Shown here: one piece after another, positions 61,037 to 64,000 of the stretch
Numbering within the stretch: the stretch's first letter is position 1
How the letters are laid out: each line of letters opens with the position of its first letter
Assembly: GCF_945859685.1 (NCBI RefSeq)
Contig: NC_079149.1
Location: 121,493,575 to 121,557,574 of the forward strand
DNA: 64,000 nucleotides
Direction of reading: 5' to 3'
Source: Eupeodes corollae
Taxonomy: Eukaryota > Arthropoda > Insecta > Diptera > Syrphidae
Notes under the pieces: generated by a model
Database searches by the model: none
Seen by the model: the letters and a program-made list of their open reading frames with translations, nothing else
Told to the model about the DNA's origin: nothing
Program-made: the position numbers and the translations under genes

Positions 61037-61230
61037 GACTTATTCAGACCTATCACGAATTTTATCTTTATATCAAACTTACCAATCCTGAAAACAAATG
61101 TCACCAAATACTTTCGTAGTGGAAAATTTCATACGCATTTTGGAATTACGAACGGATTTCGTGAAATGGTTTTTAGGGATGGGTAAAAGTATCTAGTTAC
61201 GATGGAATTCGTGATAGGGCTGATAAAGTC
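61037..61230. repeat. Full-length hairpin MITE, about 194 bp
   Basis: The two halves are inverted copies. The left arm reads GACTTATTCAGACCTATCAC, then GAATTTTATC. The reverse complement of the right arm reads GACTTTATCAGCCCTATCAC, then GAATTCCATC. Pairing continues inward through ACTT..CC.ATCC..AAAA and TCAC to a loop near 61131 flanked by TTCGTAGTGGAAAAT and ATTTTGGAATTACGAA. The whole element can therefore fold on itself. No coding capacity. The exact outer boundary and target duplication are uncertain (both flanks contain short TTAGGG/CTAGGG-like sequence). Confidence 0.85.
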
Positions 61231-61776
61231 TGTGGGTGATCACTAGGGCCTCAACTACTCTTACGTTCCATTATGTTCTATTTCAGGTGATGTGCTTGAC
61301 TGCTCTTGCTCGGTTGTTCTTTTCCACGTGCTTCTCGGTCTATTGACTCTTCTGCCTTCTTGAGTGAGTGGATAGCATTGCATTGTCTGTCCTGTCCTGC
61401 AATGAAATCAAAACTTTTTCGAAACGTGTGTCCAAACTACTTTCACGTACCACAATGGGTTCCAGACCCATTATTGTATATTGTTCTTCAGTGGATTCAC
61501 GATTGGGCCAGGAAACCCGTAAGATGTTTCATAGACACATATTAATGAAGGTCTTCAGTTTACTGAAGATGCAACCGAATAACAGTATTGATTTGATGTT
61601 TCATTGGAATATTAGAAGCTTTGTTTTTAAGCTAAGAGAGTTGCCCCAGCTAATCTTAGTTCTATCAAACAATTTCTGCTATAATTTCCCCCATTGTAAC
61701 CATTTTATAAAGATACATTATCTTATGTCATATCGTCTGAGTAAACTAGATGTTTAACGTATGTTGTTAGAGTCCA
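61231..61776. other. Spacer between the MITE and the RT fragment
   Basis: Overlapping plus-strand frames (61306-61545 and 61368-61757) show no family signature. The minus strand beyond the RT fragment does not continue recognisably into further RT motifs. Confidence 0.4.
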
Positions 61777-62010
61777 TCATATTCCTCCGTTTCCTTTGAA
61801 AGCCACCCATAAGAAAAGAAGTGGTGACAGTATGCAGCCCTGTCTGAATCCACTTTGGACTGCAGACTTTTCCGACAACTTACCTCCGGGTAAGACGTGA
61901 CACTTATACCTATCATAAGTCACCTTGAAATTAGAGAAGAGCTTATTTGGGATACCCCACCTCTGCAAAGTAAGCCAGATAATCTCCCTGTTGGAGCAGT
62001 CAAACAAATC
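61777..62010 (-). mobile_element. LINE reverse transcriptase core fragment
   Basis: On the minus strand a single frame reads LFDCSNREIIWLTLQRWGIP, then KVTYDRYKCHVLPGGKLSE, then AVQSGFRQGCILSPLLF. FD.xNRE corresponds to RT motif A, with one catalytic Asp, and RQGCILSPLLF to motif B. The second catalytic box (YADD-type) is absent because similarity ends in VAFKGNGGI at about 61777. The style is that of RTE/R1-like non-LTR elements and could be the downstream part of the family seen at 10250-11506; this is inference. A stop lies just upstream of the fragment and both sides are truncated. Confidence 0.85.
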
Positions 62011-62401
62011 AGCTCATTGGTAATTCACTTTTAATTCTTTCTTTTGAGCTTCCAGAACTTCATTTTTGACCAAATACTTCTTTTTTTAATTTTGTGATTT
62101 AATTTTGAAAAATATCCCAAATCAGTTTTGCACGTTTTATTAACCAAAAGCAACCAGGAAATCTTATTTATTTTAAAATATAAGTACACATTTTTTTACA
62201 GTTTTTGTTTTGGTAAATTAACATTTGAGCTAAATATTTTTCTAATACACCAATTTTCTACATTTAATTGTTGGACATAACTTTTACTTAAGGTTAAATA
62301 TTAGTTCGTATTCCTTCGACCTTAAGTTTGGAAAAGTAGAACTTAGTCAGTTATTATAGTCAAAATTCATTTTTTTAAGAAATAAATATAAATTTCTAAA
62401 T

Positions 62402-62432
62402 CTGACGTTTTGTTTTAATTATTTTTTTTTAG
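62402..62432 (+). promoter_or_regulatory. Branch point and 3' splice acceptor
   Basis: CTGAC at 62402-62406 matches the fly branch-point consensus. It is followed by TTTTGTTTTAATTATTTTTT and AG at 62431-62432. A distance of about 26 bases is ideal for splicing. Confidence 0.65.
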
Positions 62433-62446
62433 GTGACGCCGCTGCA

Positions 62447-62538
62447 ATGAGGACGATCCGTTAGCGGCATTGACTATGGGACCAGAGGCATGGGCGTGTG
62501 TGCGGACCCTGGGTCTTACCGGTGGTGTCAGGCATTAA
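62447..62538 (+). promoter_or_regulatory. Two upstream ORFs preceding the main start codon
   Basis: ATG at 62447 opens MRTIR and stops at the TAG at 62462. ATG at 62476 opens a 20-codon frame, MGPEAWACVRTLGLTGGVRH, ending in TAA at 62536-62538. The second overlaps the main ORF, which starts at 62490 in another frame. Scanning ribosomes would meet both first, so they could lower or gate translation of the main ORF. Confidence 0.4.
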
Positions 62539-62775
62539 GCCGGTCGCGATCATCGTTCGCCACAACAACGACAACAACAACTACAAATACAAAAACAACA
62601 ATAACAAAATCTAATAATAATTCGAAAACAGCAGTCAAAACTGCAACAACTTATCGCAAAAGCTATTCAATCATATCTCGAACAACGCAAAATCTAACCG
62701 AACTCTTCAAATCCCTGGAGCTGGTGTTTCTTGTTTTTGTGATATTAACAAAAACTACCTTTGCCAATATTCCAG
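62490..62775 (+). CDS. First coding exon of an unidentified secreted or membrane protein (partial)
   Basis: The exon (62433-62775) has a good acceptor (previous entries) and the donor CCAG|GTATGT at 62776. In the main frame an in-frame TGA at 62448 lies upstream, so ATG 62490 is the first possible start. It encodes 95 residues and ends in phase 1. Residues 1-22 are SYRWCQALSRSRSS-like and basic; 25-45 are Thr/Asn/Lys-rich (from ACA/AAC repeats); about 46-74 are polar. Residues 75-87 (LELVFLVFVILTK) form a hydrophobic core followed by TTFANIP, which looks like a signal peptide with cleavage near TTFA|N or, given the long N-terminal extension, a signal anchor. A phase-1 junction just after a signal peptide is common in genes for extracellular-domain proteins, including immunoglobulin-family receptors. 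That is only suggestive. I do not recognise the protein, and the remaining exons lie outside the window. Confidence 0.55.
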
Positions 62776-64000
62776 GTATGTATGTTTTTTGTTTTCTTCT
62801 TTTTTTTGAAAAAAAGAACCCTTTTGACATCCTCATAACTCTAGAGATATCATATAATCATATAGTCAAGTAAAGGTGGGTACCATCATATGAAGGCACC
62901 CTTGAGTAAGAATAACTATCATCAACATAAAAGGAAAGAGGAAAATTGCTTTTTGTTTTTCAATTTACTATTTTTGTTTCACACATATTCAAGGAAACTT
63001 AACGCACAAGAGTTTGATAGAATGATGGATTCGGTTTCTGATATTCAAAACGTCATCGATGAATTTTTGACTTAACGCTGCTCACTCTCCTGAAACAAGA
63101 AGATGAAAATCCTTGCAATATTTCTACCTATGTACCTACCCATTCACTTTATACATACCTCAAACGAAAACCAAATGAACGACTGACTGGAGAATCCTGA
63201 CGTTTTTGATATATGAATTCTATGGAGTACGTGTGTTTGTGGAAAATTTTCAATTTTCAGAACATGATGGGTGGCGGTGGCGGCATTGGCAGCATAGAGA
63301 CAATAGACAGGCGATGACGATTGAACCTGCTGAATGACGGCTGTGGCTCTGTCCATATAAATACCTAGGCTAGGCATCAGAGAGGCATTTCCCTCTTCAA
63401 CTTCAGCTGGAGCACTCGAGTGCTCAATGACAATTGTTAAAAGCCGATGACACTTGAATGTTTCCCAATCGTGAATGAATGGCTCTCGTCGCGTCGCATG
63501 TATTCAATAATTTTACAATTCCATCGATATCACAATCACCATCACTATAGGCATTCATTTACTGGATAGTTCCAAAAAGGATGGGTTTAATTCAATTTTC
63601 GACGACGACGACGCGATGCGATATACCAACTTGACTGATTGAATTGAGGTCGTTAATTTGAAATACAGATCTTCTGAGAGAACGGAAAAGGTTTAACACC
63701 GATTCTAACCACACCACCGTCACCGCTACCGCCACCGGTGCCGGTGCGATAAATTATAATGTCTACCTCTTGGGTTTCTCAGAATCCAATCCATCTTCTG
63801 AACATTCCATTCTTGTAGGTAGGTGGTGCTGCAAGTGCGGGAGAAGTTAAACAGACCAAATTGTAGGAAATGCAAAATTAATTAAAATCCTTGTTTGAAC
63901 ACATCACAGGAGTTTAAAAGGGTTGTGTTATGAGATGGAGATGGGGGTATATTACTGTGGCGTTGCAGCAATCAGCACTAAAATTATCATGCATACTGCA
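62776..64000. other. Probable intron downstream of the coding exon
   Basis: Begins GTATGTATGTTTTTTG. No further exon was recognised before the window ends. Short G+C-rich patches (GGTGGCGGTGGCGGC at about 63270, CCGCCACCGGTGCCGGTGCG at about 63729-63748) are simple-repeat-like. The open frames at 62890-63075 (plus) and 63144-63377 (minus) have no family signature. Confidence 0.4.

Noticed and set aside
1..64000. CRISPR arrays, prokaryotic operons, ribosomal RNA genes
   Set aside because: None were seen; repeats here are transposon-derived or simple, and the sequence is plainly eukaryotic.

Overview
This window looks like nuclear DNA from an insect, most likely a higher fly (Diptera, Brachycera). 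It is strongly A+T-rich with long poly-A/T tracts. It has fly-style simple repeats such as (GTT)n, (GTC)n and GTATGTAC/TACATAC runs. It contains retrotransposon and DNA-transposon remnants of types known from flies, and no operon-like gene packing. The species assignment is inference. Almost every open frame is short and random-looking, so most of the window is intergenic or intronic.

One credible host-gene exon is visible, on the + strand near the right end (62433-62775). It has a branch point, polypyrimidine tract and AG acceptor, a GTATGT donor, a start codon at 62490 preceded by two short upstream ORFs, and a Thr/Asn-rich N-terminus leading into a signal-peptide-like hydrophobic segment. 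A relatively ordered block at 25.9-29.1 kb, with a perfect-match fly initiator hexamer at 26343 and good 5' splice sites at 28668 and 29127, could be an upstream non-coding exon of the same gene. In that case the DNA between would be a large intron of about 33 kb. That link is a hypothesis.

The rest is a graveyard of mobile elements. Left to right: a minus-strand LINE 3' end with a decayed RNase H domain (2.7-3.35 kb); a composite repeat with a diverged 150-180 bp tandem array (6.9-8.7 kb); a LINE endonuclease/RT fragment (10.25-11.5 kb); one of two copies of a roughly 300 bp dispersed repeat (17.3 kb, the other at 23.2 kb); a LINE RT fragment with its 3' tail (17.65-18.7 kb); a complete-ended, internally duplicated mariner-like element (21.5-22.8 kb); a recent 329 bp tandem duplication (36.5-37.1 kb); a cluster of CATACTG/CATTGT motifs (44.7-45.2 kb); a Ginger-like cut-and-paste element with inverted repeats, a 4-bp target duplication and an integrase-derived pseudogene, itself invaded by a tRNA-derived SINE (45.5-47.3 kb); a second copy of that SINE (51.3 kb); possible pogo-like debris (58.2-58.7 kb); a full-length hairpin MITE (61.04-61.23 kb); and an RT fragment (61.8-62.0 kb).

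The most informative locus is the Ginger-like element. Both ends, the target duplication, the reading frame with three in-frame stops, and the nested SINE with its own 13-bp target duplication can be read directly, giving a relative order of insertions. All family names come from remembered motifs, because no search could be run.
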